Below, piece after piece: positions 30,972 to 39,445 of a stretch of 64,000 nt of DNA (the stretch's first letter is position 1; the number at the start of each line of letters is the position of its first letter). A model generated the notes under the pieces. The model was not told where the DNA came from. It searched no databases and worked only from the letters and a program-made list of their open reading frames with translations. Made by a program: the position numbers and the translations under genes. The DNA is from Betaproteobacteria bacterium (GTDB taxonomy: Bacteria > Pseudomonadota > Gammaproteobacteria > Burkholderiales > Casimicrobiaceae). Location of the stretch: positions 144,703 to 208,702 of the forward strand of contig READ01000011.1 in NCBI GenBank assembly GCA_004293675.1, given 5' to 3'.

Positions 30972-31949
30972 CTAACGGAGCGACACCTGCCGACGCAGCT
31001 CACGACGCAGGTAGTCGCTGAGCTTCGCGGGATCGTCGGCAGCGGTTTTGGGCATCGCATTGAGTGCCTTGTCGTCCGCGTAGACAGGACGAACTGGACG
31101 GGTTGCTGCGACGGATCGTTGATCGAGCCAACCGGCGTTTGATGCAGCGCGAATGGATCGACTGACGATTTCTTCAAGCGGGATTAGTCCTTGCGCAAGC
31201 TCTACGCGCTCTTTGGTGCTTGGCTTCACCAAAAATAGCGCCGGTGTCATCGAGACGCCCCATGCCTCCGCCTGGCCACGATCGACCTCGAAGCTTGGAA
31301 ACTCATTCCCAGGGAGCGGCTTACCGTCGAGCGATACAGGTAGCACCTTGAAGCCGTAGAGCTCAGACAAGGCCTTGAGAACGGGAGCTTGCGCATGGCA
31401 GAAATCACAGTCAGAACGGTAGAAGAACCAAATGCCCGCAACGCTTGCGAGCATGCGAGCCGCCGCCTCGTAGCCTTTCTTTGCCGACGCGTCTAGCGTG
31501 TTGCCACCGAACGTGGAGATTGGGCGGCGTAGGTTTTCGTCGAGGAGTGGTTCGGACACAATTGATTGCTGCCAAGACTCCTCGAATTTCGAGGACTTAT
31601 CGAGCATCACGCGCTGCATATAGCGGTACGCGGTGATGTTCTCTACCGTCGGGTTGTCGATCGCAAGATCGCGCACGCGCGGCATCTGGTCGCGCAACCA
31701 CGCCACTGAAAACGGCGCTGGCTCTTGCTTTTTTGCTTCAGTGGGCTTTGACGGCGCAGGAGTTGGGCTCACTTTCGGCGTAGTCTCAGGTTTCGTTTCT
31801 TCTTCGACCGCGTCGGGCTCGTAGAAGAAGTAACCCCGCGATTTGTCCTTGGAGAACCCAACGCCTTGCGCGAACGCCTCGGCACCGACGGCGATGAGCG
31901 TGCCAATCAAAATGACCAGGAGTGCTGGCCGTGCATATCTCGCAATCAC
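30972..31949 (-). CDS. traF: TraF conjugal pilus assembly protein
   Basis: The 325-residue protein has a signal peptide (ALLVILIGTLIAVGAEAFA), then GVGFSKDKSRGYFFYEP, a proline-rich linker, and the TraF thioredoxin-like domain: GIWFFYRSDCDFCHAQAPVLKALSELYGFKVLPVSLDG, GVSMTPALFLVKP. The CDFC motif at about residue 180 is a possible active disulfide centre; F TraF itself lacks a CxxC, whereas SXT- and R27-type TraF proteins keep it. It works in the periplasm in pilus assembly. It overlaps the upstream gene by ATGA. Confidence 0.92.
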   Translation of the reverse strand: MIARYARPALLVILIGTLIAVGAEAFAQGVGFSKDKSRGYFFYEPDAVEEETKPETTPKVSPTPAPSKPTEAKKQEPAPFSVAWLRDQMPRVRDLAIDNPTVENITAYRYMQRVMLDKSSKFEESWQQSIVSEPLLDENLRRPISTFGGNTLDASAKKGYEAAARMLASVAGIWFFYRSDCDFCHAQAPVLKALSELYGFKVLPVSLDGKPLPGNEFPSFEVDRGQAEAWGVSMTPALFLVKPSTKERVELAQGLIPLEEIVSRSIRAASNAGWLDQRSVAATRPVRPVYADDKALNAMPKTAADDPAKLSDYLRRELRRQVSLR

Positions 31950-32917
31950 GGCGTTAACTCCGATGCCAAAAAGCCTGTGGCAGTGAGTTCACCCGTATCG
32001 TAAACACGACCCAGCGCTGCAACGTAGCGCTCGGCGGCACGACCCTGAACGATATGCCCGCTTGCGGTGAGTCGTTGCAAGAAACGAATGCCATCACCGG
32101 TACGCGCCCAAGACTCGGTAGGCTGTGGCAGTTGAGCGTTATCGCGCTCGGCACGTACAACATTGCCCTGCGCATCGAGCGCGACATCCGTCAATTCAAT
32201 GACCCACCCATTCAGGCCTCGGCTCTCGAAGCGAGGAAAGAACGGCATCGCGGCGTTCCGAGGATGGTCCGGAATTGAGACGAACATGTCGCCGCGCCGC
32301 CAAATCAGCGACAAAGGTTGGATCGCAATCGAAGTACCGTCGAGCGCCCAGACCTGAACATCGGTCTCACAACCGTCGATGCACCGCGCTGTGCGCTCAA
32401 TCCGTTGTGCTGCGTCTTTGATCGCTTGTGTGGTGATCGCGATTGCTTCAACGCGAGCCGGATCGTACTTGGAAAGCTCCACGCCATCGCGTGTTTTTCC
32501 CGGCACATACACGCGAGAAAACACGGGTACGCCCCCTGCACCCCGTGGAGGCGTAAGAATCGACAGAAGCGAGACAACGGCAAGTGCGTTACCGCCTCTT
32601 GTTATGCCCGTCGCAGACAGTGGATTGCCCGCCGACAATCCCGCTGCCAACCCCGCAGCCTGAGCAATACTCGCACCTGACCGATGTTCACCCTTGGATG
32701 CAGCGGTCCAGAGCTGTTGACGCTCCTTTAGAGGGAGCATCCAATAGCTCATCAACTGCGCTTTGGTGCGTTCCTGCTCGCTTGCGCTCATCGATGAGGG
32801 AAACATCAGCGATTGCAGTCGAAGAGCCTCCCGCTCTGAACTATCCTGCGCAGTCGTCTCCATCGATGCAATCAGCGCCGTGAGCATCGCGGCGAATACG
32901 ATCAGTGGTTTCTTCAT
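31946..32917 (-). CDS. Periplasmic hypothetical protein of the transfer operon
   Basis: The 323-residue protein has a signal peptide (PLIVFAAMLTALIASMETTA). The mature part has a helical N-half (LRLQSLMFPSSMSASEQERTKAQLMSYWMLPLKERQQLW), glycine-rich stretches, and a beta-rich C-half with a CIDGCETDVQVWALD segment. No family recognised. It sits between traN and traF and overlaps traF by ATGA, so an auxiliary role in mating-pair formation is likely. Confidence 0.7.
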   Translation of the reverse strand: MKKPLIVFAAMLTALIASMETTAQDSSEREALRLQSLMFPSSMSASEQERTKAQLMSYWMLPLKERQQLWTAASKGEHRSGASIAQAAGLAAGLSAGNPLSATGITRGGNALAVVSLLSILTPPRGAGGVPVFSRVYVPGKTRDGVELSKYDPARVEAIAITTQAIKDAAQRIERTARCIDGCETDVQVWALDGTSIAIQPLSLIWRRGDMFVSIPDHPRNAAMPFFPRFESRGLNGWVIELTDVALDAQGNVVRAERDNAQLPQPTESWARTGDGIRFLQRLTASGHIVQGRAAERYVAALGRVYDTGELTATGFLASELTP

Positions 32918-32962
32918 GGTGTCTTTCCTTTCCGAGGATTTGTCAGTGAATTCGTGTTGAGA

Positions 32963-35900
32963 CTAGGGTCGCAATCCGGCGCGGATGCGATCACGCGCCT
33001 GTTCCCCCGCATTGGGATTGCGGTTATTACCTAGGACCTGCGTTGTGATCTGCTGCGCCGTGGCGCTTGCCTTCGTGCCCGGTGGCACATTCCGCGCGGT
33101 GATATTCATCCCGTACTTCGTCAACATCTGGTCGATCTCCGTTGGCGTGAGTCCCGCAATTTGGAGCAAGGCAATCCATTCGTCGAGATTGATCTGCGAC
33201 CAATCGAGACTGGCCATTTCTGCGGGTGACAACCCGCCACAATTGGGCAGTTTTGGTGTGCCGAACGTTCGACCAATTTGCGGCCGTGCTTGTTCGTTGA
33301 TGATGCGGGAGAGCGGACTGGCAAAGCAGCAATAGGAATTCACCTTTTCGATACAGAGCAAGCCCTTGCAGTAGCTACCCACATGGTGACACGCGTGCAT
33401 TGCGCGTTTGACCCCAAGATCGAGTTCTTTTTTCTCGCACTTGTAGATGATCTGCAAGATGATGATCGCAATCATAATGACCGTGTAGATTGTCATCAGA
33501 GTACTGAGCATTGATCCCAGCGATCCGGGCGTGCTGTTTAAGATTACGCCGCCTGGCGTGACTGAAAACAGGCTGTTAGCGATTGCTGGCCCAAATGTGT
33601 TGCTGACAAACGTCATCGTCTGTTCCATTAACAAATTGGTGAGCGCTGTCAGTCCTGTGCCTGGAATGCCTTCGAGCGCAAACTGCACCAACGAACCATC
33701 CGCCCCCGCGAGCCCCGGCAGTTTCGAGACCAATCCTTCGAGCGGCGTCATGATCGGTTTGAAGACGTCGGCCATCGTCGAAGAGACTCCGTTACTCAAG
33801 CCTTCCCACGCACCACGAATAGTGGAACTGCTGCCCCAGAGATCAGCCAATAGTGCAGTGTCTTTGGTTAACTCCCAGGTCGATAGAGCGAGTTTGATGT
33901 AGTCGCCGATACCGACATTCTTCGGCTTCTCGCAGCAATCGATCAAACCGCCCACGGCGACCTTACACTCCATCGCTTCGCCCTTGAAGATTTCGCAATT
34001 GCCGCCGCTGCAATTGGAATCCATCTGCGCGAACTGAAGCGTCGTCAACGCCACCGACGCCCTCTGAAAATCCGTATTCGTCTCCGGCGTCACCGTCCGG
34101 CACTCGGTGCCCATGCAACGTATTTGCCCTGGGCAAGAAATTGCAGTGGCGTCAATCGTTGCAACGCTGCCCTCGACTGTGGTTCCACAATCGTAGGTAT
34201 CGGTATAGGCCATGCAAAGCCCCGTCGCAGGATCAGTGCCGCCCTGTGCACATTCAGACTTGACGAAGCTGCATTCGCTGCGCTGTTCCAGCGCTCCACA
34301 GGTGTTGGCAACCTCGGGCGAACAGGTTTCAACGCCATTGGATATCTCACACCAAAGCACAATCGGATTGCCCGCGCCGTCGACCCCTTCCTTCGAGTAG
34401 GGACAACGTTGCTGCCCGTTGACATCGGTGTAGCAAGGCAGTGTACCGACGTTGAAATTGCAGCGGTAGCTTCGCGCATCGGCGTTAAAGCAAAGTGGTG
34501 CAGGAGGTGATGCGGGGGCGCCTGTGTACAACGGCCCAAGACGTTGACCCCAGGTGTTCGGTGTCAGTGTGATACCAAAAAACGTACGTGAGTTGGCAGC
34601 ATCGGTGCATTTCCACGCAGCGTTAGACGCCTGATCGGCAATCGTTCCGCTACTCGCATACGACGCGACTGGCTGTGCCGCGCAGAACGTGCTGTTCGCG
34701 CAGCCAGGTGGTGTGTCGATGAGTGTTTGTTGCACTTCGCGCTTGAAGCGCTCAATTTCAAATAGACGCGACCATTGCTCGCCTGCGGGTACCGTGTATT
34801 CACAGCGGTTAGTACCGGCGTTGTAGCTTCCCGTTTTTCCGGAGGCCGGATCGAGCGGGCAGCTCCGGCATGTACCAGCGACGAACGTTGCTCCCGGTGC
34901 GCAATTCGCGAAACACGTATTGTTATAGAGTGTTTGGCCAGCAGGGCAGCTCGTTGCAGGTGAGCTGACGTTGGTTGCGTTTTGTGAAGTAGGTGCGTAG
35001 CTATCACTAAAACCAGCAAGTGCAAAGTTCAATGTGAATGCGCAGGTTGCGTCGTCTGGTGTGCAGGCGGCGGGTACCGAGTACGACACGTTGAGGGCGC
35101 GAAACGCGTTGTACCAGTGCGGTTGGAGCACCGCGAGCGGGGCATTGGTGACAACGGCGTTGGTGTTCACGTTGACCGTCATGGGCCCGCCGTGATTTTG
35201 TCCCTGAGCGCCGTAGGCGTTAATCGTGATCGGCTGAATCCCAGTGATACGAGCATTGGGTGCGCAGCTCACGACAGCGGTAATTTTGTCGAGCGTGTTT
35301 CGATCAATGGAGAAATTGTGGGTGACCGTTCCGGCTTGACATGCAGCGACTTCGGAGACACCGTTGATAACTCTGCGTACGTTGCAGCTGTTAATCTTGT
35401 TGACACGATCACAGGTCTCATACGACGGTATGCGCCGTGGTACCGACCGAACAGAAAACGTGTTGTTCGTCGTACACGCTTGCAGCATGCTGTTAATGCC
35501 CGGATTGGTGCCAGACAACAAATCATCCGAGCGTGTCCAGATTTGGTCATTTCGAAGATTCGGACTCGGCGTAGACAGCGCAGAATTGCGAATCGTTTGA
35601 TAAGCGGTTCCTTGCTGTGACGCCTCCGACAACAACCGCAGTTCAGCCTCAGCACTGACGGCTGCGAACGCATTGTGATTGCCGTAGTTCGCACGTGCAC
35701 GACTCGCATCACTTGCGCCCTGACCCGTCACGTTGCCGCCGCTTGGAAACAACTGATCCTGCGGAATCACGACCCATCCACCCTTGCCATCGGGCAGGCG
35801 GTAGGTTCCCGTGTTTACATCGAACTGGGGGCGTATCGCGCCCTGAACAAGCGATTGCCCAACGGCTTGCCCTTGTTGTGCGTTCGCGATCACTGCATCG

Positions 35901-36094
35901 GCCATCGCTGAGATCGGGACGGCCGCACTGGTAAACGCAACCATTCGAACGACCGACTGTGTCAACAACAACATTGATGCGGTAGGGGTCGCCCACTGAA
36001 AGAAGGCGAGGACCGTGAGAGCACATTTTGTCGTCGAGACATGTTTTGTGGTCGCGCGTCGCAGGGTTGAAAGAATTGATCTCGTCACAGTCAT
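32963..36094 (-). CDS. traN: TraN mating-pair stabilisation outer-membrane protein
   Basis: This 1043-residue protein is much longer than F TraN (602) and nearer the large SXT/R27 versions. Cysteine-rich central and C-terminal regions show the family spacing: CPAGQTLYNNTCFANCAPGATF, CPLDPASGKTGSYNAGTNRCEY, CIEKVNSYCCFASPLSRIINEQARPQIG and LGVKRAMHACHHVGSYC. F-type TraN is exposed on the donor surface and recognises recipient receptors during mating-pair stabilisation. Residues about 780-890 contain hydrophobic stretches not seen in F TraN. One base separates it from traU. Confidence 0.9.
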   Translation of the reverse strand: MTVTRSILSTLRRATTKHVSTTKCALTVLAFFQWATPTASMLLLTQSVVRMVAFTSAAVPISAMADAVIANAQQGQAVGQSLVQGAIRPQFDVNTGTYRLPDGKGGWVVIPQDQLFPSGGNVTGQGASDASRARANYGNHNAFAAVSAEAELRLLSEASQQGTAYQTIRNSALSTPSPNLRNDQIWTRSDDLLSGTNPGINSMLQACTTNNTFSVRSVPRRIPSYETCDRVNKINSCNVRRVINGVSEVAACQAGTVTHNFSIDRNTLDKITAVVSCAPNARITGIQPITINAYGAQGQNHGGPMTVNVNTNAVVTNAPLAVLQPHWYNAFRALNVSYSVPAACTPDDATCAFTLNFALAGFSDSYAPTSQNATNVSSPATSCPAGQTLYNNTCFANCAPGATFVAGTCRSCPLDPASGKTGSYNAGTNRCEYTVPAGEQWSRLFEIERFKREVQQTLIDTPPGCANSTFCAAQPVASYASSGTIADQASNAAWKCTDAANSRTFFGITLTPNTWGQRLGPLYTGAPASPPAPLCFNADARSYRCNFNVGTLPCYTDVNGQQRCPYSKEGVDGAGNPIVLWCEISNGVETCSPEVANTCGALEQRSECSFVKSECAQGGTDPATGLCMAYTDTYDCGTTVEGSVATIDATAISCPGQIRCMGTECRTVTPETNTDFQRASVALTTLQFAQMDSNCSGGNCEIFKGEAMECKVAVGGLIDCCEKPKNVGIGDYIKLALSTWELTKDTALLADLWGSSSTIRGAWEGLSNGVSSTMADVFKPIMTPLEGLVSKLPGLAGADGSLVQFALEGIPGTGLTALTNLLMEQTMTFVSNTFGPAIANSLFSVTPGGVILNSTPGSLGSMLSTLMTIYTVIMIAIIILQIIYKCEKKELDLGVKRAMHACHHVGSYCKGLLCIEKVNSYCCFASPLSRIINEQARPQIGRTFGTPKLPNCGGLSPAEMASLDWSQINLDEWIALLQIAGLTPTEIDQMLTKYGMNITARNVPPGTKASATAQQITTQVLGNNRNPNAGEQARDRIRAGLRP

Positions 36095-36095
36095 C

Positions 36096-37160
36096 TCAAT
36101 TCAGACAACAGTCGGTATAGCGCCACAGCATGTACACAAAGTCCTCGCCCACGGCGGGGATGTTTCTCCACTCACCCCACAAAAAGGTGCTTTGTCCGAT
36201 CGGGTGGCAACATTTGCCGGACGCCTCAGCAATCGGGTACATCATGCTCATTCGATATTGGCTCTTAGGGATCATCGGGTAGATGTAGCCGCCGCACAGT
36301 GCATCGTTGCCGAAAGTTTTCCAGGCAAGTCCTCGCCGATGGAGTGCAGCCGTGGCCTTCGTCGCAAGCAAGCTTGTGTCGCGCGGCGGCGATGATTTAG
36401 TCGCCAGATTTCCAGTAAACGGATAGAGGTGTCCCCAACAACCGGCACACCAGAACATTGAATCCGAACCGGTGTTGACCCCAACAGAGGCAGCGGTGCA
36501 ATCGGCAGCGCATGCGGAAACCGCAATCGGATTTGCGAAAAGTGCCGCCTCGGGATTTAAGAAAAACGCAACGACATCGTTATTCCATGTCGGGTCAAGC
36601 TCAGACATGTACATCAGATCAAGGTTGGTATAGCCGCCAGCGTTGCAGCTAGGCTGCACGAACAACTCCATCACCGCGAACAGCGGGAACGCAAAGTAGT
36701 GGTACTGGTAGAACGATTTGTCATTCCCATCGAGCGTCATTGCCTGTCGCCCACCATAGAGCCGGGCGTTGCTGTAGAGCGTGCGTCCGCCGAGCGTGGG
36801 TGAGCAATAGGGCTTGCGCACAATTTCAACAAGTCGCGCAGGCGTCCACATCCCCGCTGCAATGCCGGGTACCGGGATGCCCAGCGCGTTGTCACAACTG
36901 CACAAGATGCGATTGGACGCACCCGTGGGTCGATCACCGGTGCCGATGTTCATACCCAGCAGGCGAATCGGAAACAGGCACGACCAACACACGTCGGTGA
37001 AGAGTTTCGGACCAAACATGTCTGAGTCTGGACAGGTCATGTCCAGTTGCGAAGAGCTTGTGGTCGTTGTCTGCGCAAGCGACGGGCCAAACGGCAACAC
37101 CAATAGCGCTACCAACGCCACCAAGCGTACGAATCGACGCAATGAAAGTAAATGAGTCAT
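36096..37160 (-). CDS. traU: TraU conjugal transfer protein
   Basis: The 354-residue protein has a signal peptide (LVALVALLVLPFGPSLA), then the cysteine-rich TraU pattern: FTDVCWSCLFPIRLLGM, CSCDNALGIPVPGIAAGMWTPARLVEIVRKPYCSPTLGG, KSFYQYHYFAFPLFAVMELF, SELDPTWNNDVVAFFLNPEAALFANP and CAGCWGHLYPFTG. TraU acts in the periplasm for DNA transfer more than pilus assembly. It overlaps the trbC/traW fusion by ATGA. Confidence 0.95.
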   Translation of the reverse strand: MTHLLSLRRFVRLVALVALLVLPFGPSLAQTTTTSSSQLDMTCPDSDMFGPKLFTDVCWSCLFPIRLLGMNIGTGDRPTGASNRILCSCDNALGIPVPGIAAGMWTPARLVEIVRKPYCSPTLGGRTLYSNARLYGGRQAMTLDGNDKSFYQYHYFAFPLFAVMELFVQPSCNAGGYTNLDLMYMSELDPTWNNDVVAFFLNPEAALFANPIAVSACAADCTAASVGVNTGSDSMFWCAGCWGHLYPFTGNLATKSSPPRDTSLLATKATAALHRRGLAWKTFGNDALCGGYIYPMIPKSQYRMSMMYPIAEASGKCCHPIGQSTFLWGEWRNIPAVGEDFVYMLWRYTDCCLN

Positions 37161-38407
37161 TGACCATTTACTCCGAGTTCAGCGATGGCGAGTCGGCTCC
37201 CAGAACCTTGGATACGAACAGGTACGCGCTCAATACCAAAACGTTGAATTAACTCTGACGTCGCAAGGCTCACCGGCAGTCCGAACCGGTCTTCAATGAC
37301 GCGCAAGTGCTCCCATTCCCGTCCGGTGTCGAGTTGAGTTGCCATCAGCAGGTACGGCGTACGTGCACGTTGTAGTTGCTGAATTTCACGCTCGATGCGG
37401 GCAATTTGGCGACGATCACGCGGATCGAATACAAACCATACCGACTGAAGCGGCATCATCGCCTGTGGATTCACGCGTTGACCCGCACGCGCCACGAGTT
37501 GGCCGTTACTCGCATGGATGTCGGCCTTGACCTCGACCGACGGATCAAACAATCGCTGTTTGTCGACAGTGGACACTGGGAGGCTAATGGCTTCGCGCCC
37601 CGACCAGTACCGCGCATACGCGCCTTCACGCTGTGCTTTCCAGTCCACTGCGCCGATCCGCGCCTGGATGTCATCCATCATGTCACGCTCGTGAACTGCA
37701 TACACCGCCCCGCGACGGCCTAAGTCGCCGCGCTCACCTTTTGCAAAACGCTGAATAAGCGAGCCAAGTGCGAGCGAGCCGGTTGCGCTGATTCGCGAAT
37801 CGCCCAAAGCAACGCTAATCGTTGGTACCGAAGTTACGCCCTCTCGCCGAAACGCAAACGGATCAATTTGAACCTCCGGTATGCGTTCCAGCTTCAGTGC
37901 GAGTGCGCGAAGGCGTTGACCGGCTTGCGTGACCGACTCTCCTTTAGCGAGTCCACGCAAAATGACGACGCCCTCATGCAGTGCGGCCTCTTCCATGGCC
38001 GCCAACAGCTCCGCCTCTGGCATGGAAAACGACACAAAGATGTGTCGGCGCTCACGTGAGTCGTCAGGGCGTTTCACGTTCACACTGTTGGACGGATTTA
38101 CCCAGGAAGGGAGCGCCGCTCGCGCACCTTGAATAGCGTCTAAGCTTGGTGAGCGTGCGGCGGCGGTCGGTGCTCCCTTGGGCGTGGCAACTGCTGGTGG
38201 CGACTGCTTTGCAGGGGCGCTATCCGTGCCCTTTAACCACGCAGGGGGTGGCTTCCCATCCATCGATCGAATGATCTCGCGGGATCGCTCCAACCAGGCT
38301 TTGTCCTCTGCATCCAAGGCATGCGAAGGCCCAGATATACTGACTGCGATGAACAACGTGTTGGCTGCAATCCAGCGCAATCTAGTAAATCGCATGAGCA
38401 CGTCCAA
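37157..38407 (-). CDS. trbC/traW: TrbC-TraW fusion protein
   Basis: The 416-residue protein has a signal peptide (IAANTLFIAVSISGPSHA). Residues about 110-230 are the TrbC domain (HIFVSFSMPEAELLAAMEEAALHEGVVILRGL, VQIDPFAFRREGVTSVPTISV). Residues about 245-416 are TraW-like, ending in RFGLPVSLATSELIQRFGIERVPVRI. In F these are two separate periplasmic proteins that bind each other, so the fusion fixes their 1:1 ratio. Similar fusions exist in SXT/IncHI systems. The start overlaps the signal peptidase gene by 26 bases, and the ATG at 38395 is an alternative. Confidence 0.88.
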   Translation of the reverse strand: MDVLMRFTRLRWIAANTLFIAVSISGPSHALDAEDKAWLERSREIIRSMDGKPPPAWLKGTDSAPAKQSPPAVATPKGAPTAAARSPSLDAIQGARAALPSWVNPSNSVNVKRPDDSRERRHIFVSFSMPEAELLAAMEEAALHEGVVILRGLAKGESVTQAGQRLRALALKLERIPEVQIDPFAFRREGVTSVPTISVALGDSRISATGSLALGSLIQRFAKGERGDLGRRGAVYAVHERDMMDDIQARIGAVDWKAQREGAYARYWSGREAISLPVSTVDKQRLFDPSVEVKADIHASNGQLVARAGQRVNPQAMMPLQSVWFVFDPRDRRQIARIEREIQQLQRARTPYLLMATQLDTGREWEHLRVIEDRFGLPVSLATSELIQRFGIERVPVRIQGSGSRLAIAELGVNGQ

Positions 38408-38951
38408 TCGTTGCGTTACGATCTACAACACCGATTGCAGCGTAGCGCGAATCAAAGCTGTAGGGATGGTCACCCATCACGAAGAGTTCGTTGATTCCGA
38501 GTACCCGTCCGCTCTCCGGCACCGACAGTAACTCCATGGCTCGCCCGGTTTGCCCGCTGCGGCGAGCGACACCCATCTCGCGACCATTGACAAAATAGGT
38601 ATCGTCTCGACGTGTCACTACGTCGCCACCGACACCAACAACGCGCTTCACCCACCAAAGCGACTCTGGATAAAGTCCGTTGTTCGGTGCACGAAACGCC
38701 ACAAAATGCTCACGCGCCACAGGTTCGTGTAGTCGGACCACAAACCAGCTTACCCCTAGCGAATTGGACGCATTCGGTAGCAGTCGATAGTTCGCAGTCA
38801 CAAGCCAATAGCAGGCTACAAGCAATATGTAGGTGAACCACTGGCGCTTGAGATGTCCCGTGATGAGCTGCGCGAATCGGCGATTACGCTGACCGATGCC
38901 CAAGCGTGGTGTAGCCGCGTCCACCGTGTCGATTAGTTCATCCCTGCTCAT
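38382..38951 (-). CDS. trhF: TrhF-like S26 signal peptidase
   Basis: The 189-residue protein has one transmembrane helix (WFTYILLVACYWLVTANYRLL) followed by a signal peptidase I fold. The serine is in NASNSLGVSWFVV, the lysine in WWVKRVVGVGGDVVTRRDD (about 100), and the C-terminal box is ELFVMGDHPYSFDSRYAAIGVVDRNATIGRAHAIY. This is the TraF(RP4)/TrhF class found in F-like systems of SXT and R27, thought to process pilin or other transfer proteins. It overlaps trbI by ATGA. Confidence 0.88.
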   Translation of the reverse strand: MSRDELIDTVDAATPRLGIGQRNRRFAQLITGHLKRQWFTYILLVACYWLVTANYRLLPNASNSLGVSWFVVRLHEPVAREHFVAFRAPNNGLYPESLWWVKRVVGVGGDVVTRRDDTYFVNGREMGVARRSGQTGRAMELLSVPESGRVLGINELFVMGDHPYSFDSRYAAIGVVDRNATIGRAHAIY

Positions 38952-39445
38952 TTGGCAGCCTTATCAAGTAACAACTCAACAGGCGATTTGCGCTTTATTT
39001 CCTCTGCCTCGGGCGGAATACTGAGCATGGCGGGTTCCGTCCTCACAACCAACGCAGCAGGCGCGTCAATGACGGAGTTGCGATCGAGCACAATGATCCC
39101 TTGAGCAACGAGACTGGCCACCCGAAGTTTGGTTTGAGCGATGACGCGATCAGCCGCCGCCTTCGGATTGTTGGGATCGAGCACAATGGCCTGCCGCAAC
39201 ATCGCGTCGCTATCAACGATCGCAATCGATGGCGGTATTGGCGTGGACATCACCACGTACCATGCCGCAACTGCGCCACTGACGACACCGAACAGTGTTG
39301 CGCAGGTCAACAACATGAGTATCGTTGGCCAGCCAACGACCGCACGCATTGGACGTCTACTCAGTGCGATCGGTGACTCATCGTCTGACTCCTTGGTCGG
39401 GCTAACAGCACCACTGTCCGAAGTAATTGCATTTGCGTTGTTCAT
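38948..39445 (-). CDS. trbI: TrbI-like (F-type) inner-membrane protein
   Basis: In this 165-residue protein a cytoplasmic N-terminus of about 38 residues precedes one transmembrane helix (PTILMLLTCATLFGVVSGAVAAWYVV). A periplasmic domain follows, with PSIAIVDSDAMLRQAIVLDP and DRNSVIDAPAALVV, the TrbI/type-F conjugative protein pattern. In F, TrbI influences pilus retraction. ATGA overlaps are present on both sides. Confidence 0.8.
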   Translation of the reverse strand: MNNANAITSDSGAVSPTKESDDESPIALSRRPMRAVVGWPTILMLLTCATLFGVVSGAVAAWYVVMSTPIPPSIAIVDSDAMLRQAIVLDPNNPKAAADRVIAQTKLRVASLVAQGIIVLDRNSVIDAPAALVVRTEPAMLSIPPEAEEIKRKSPVELLLDKAAK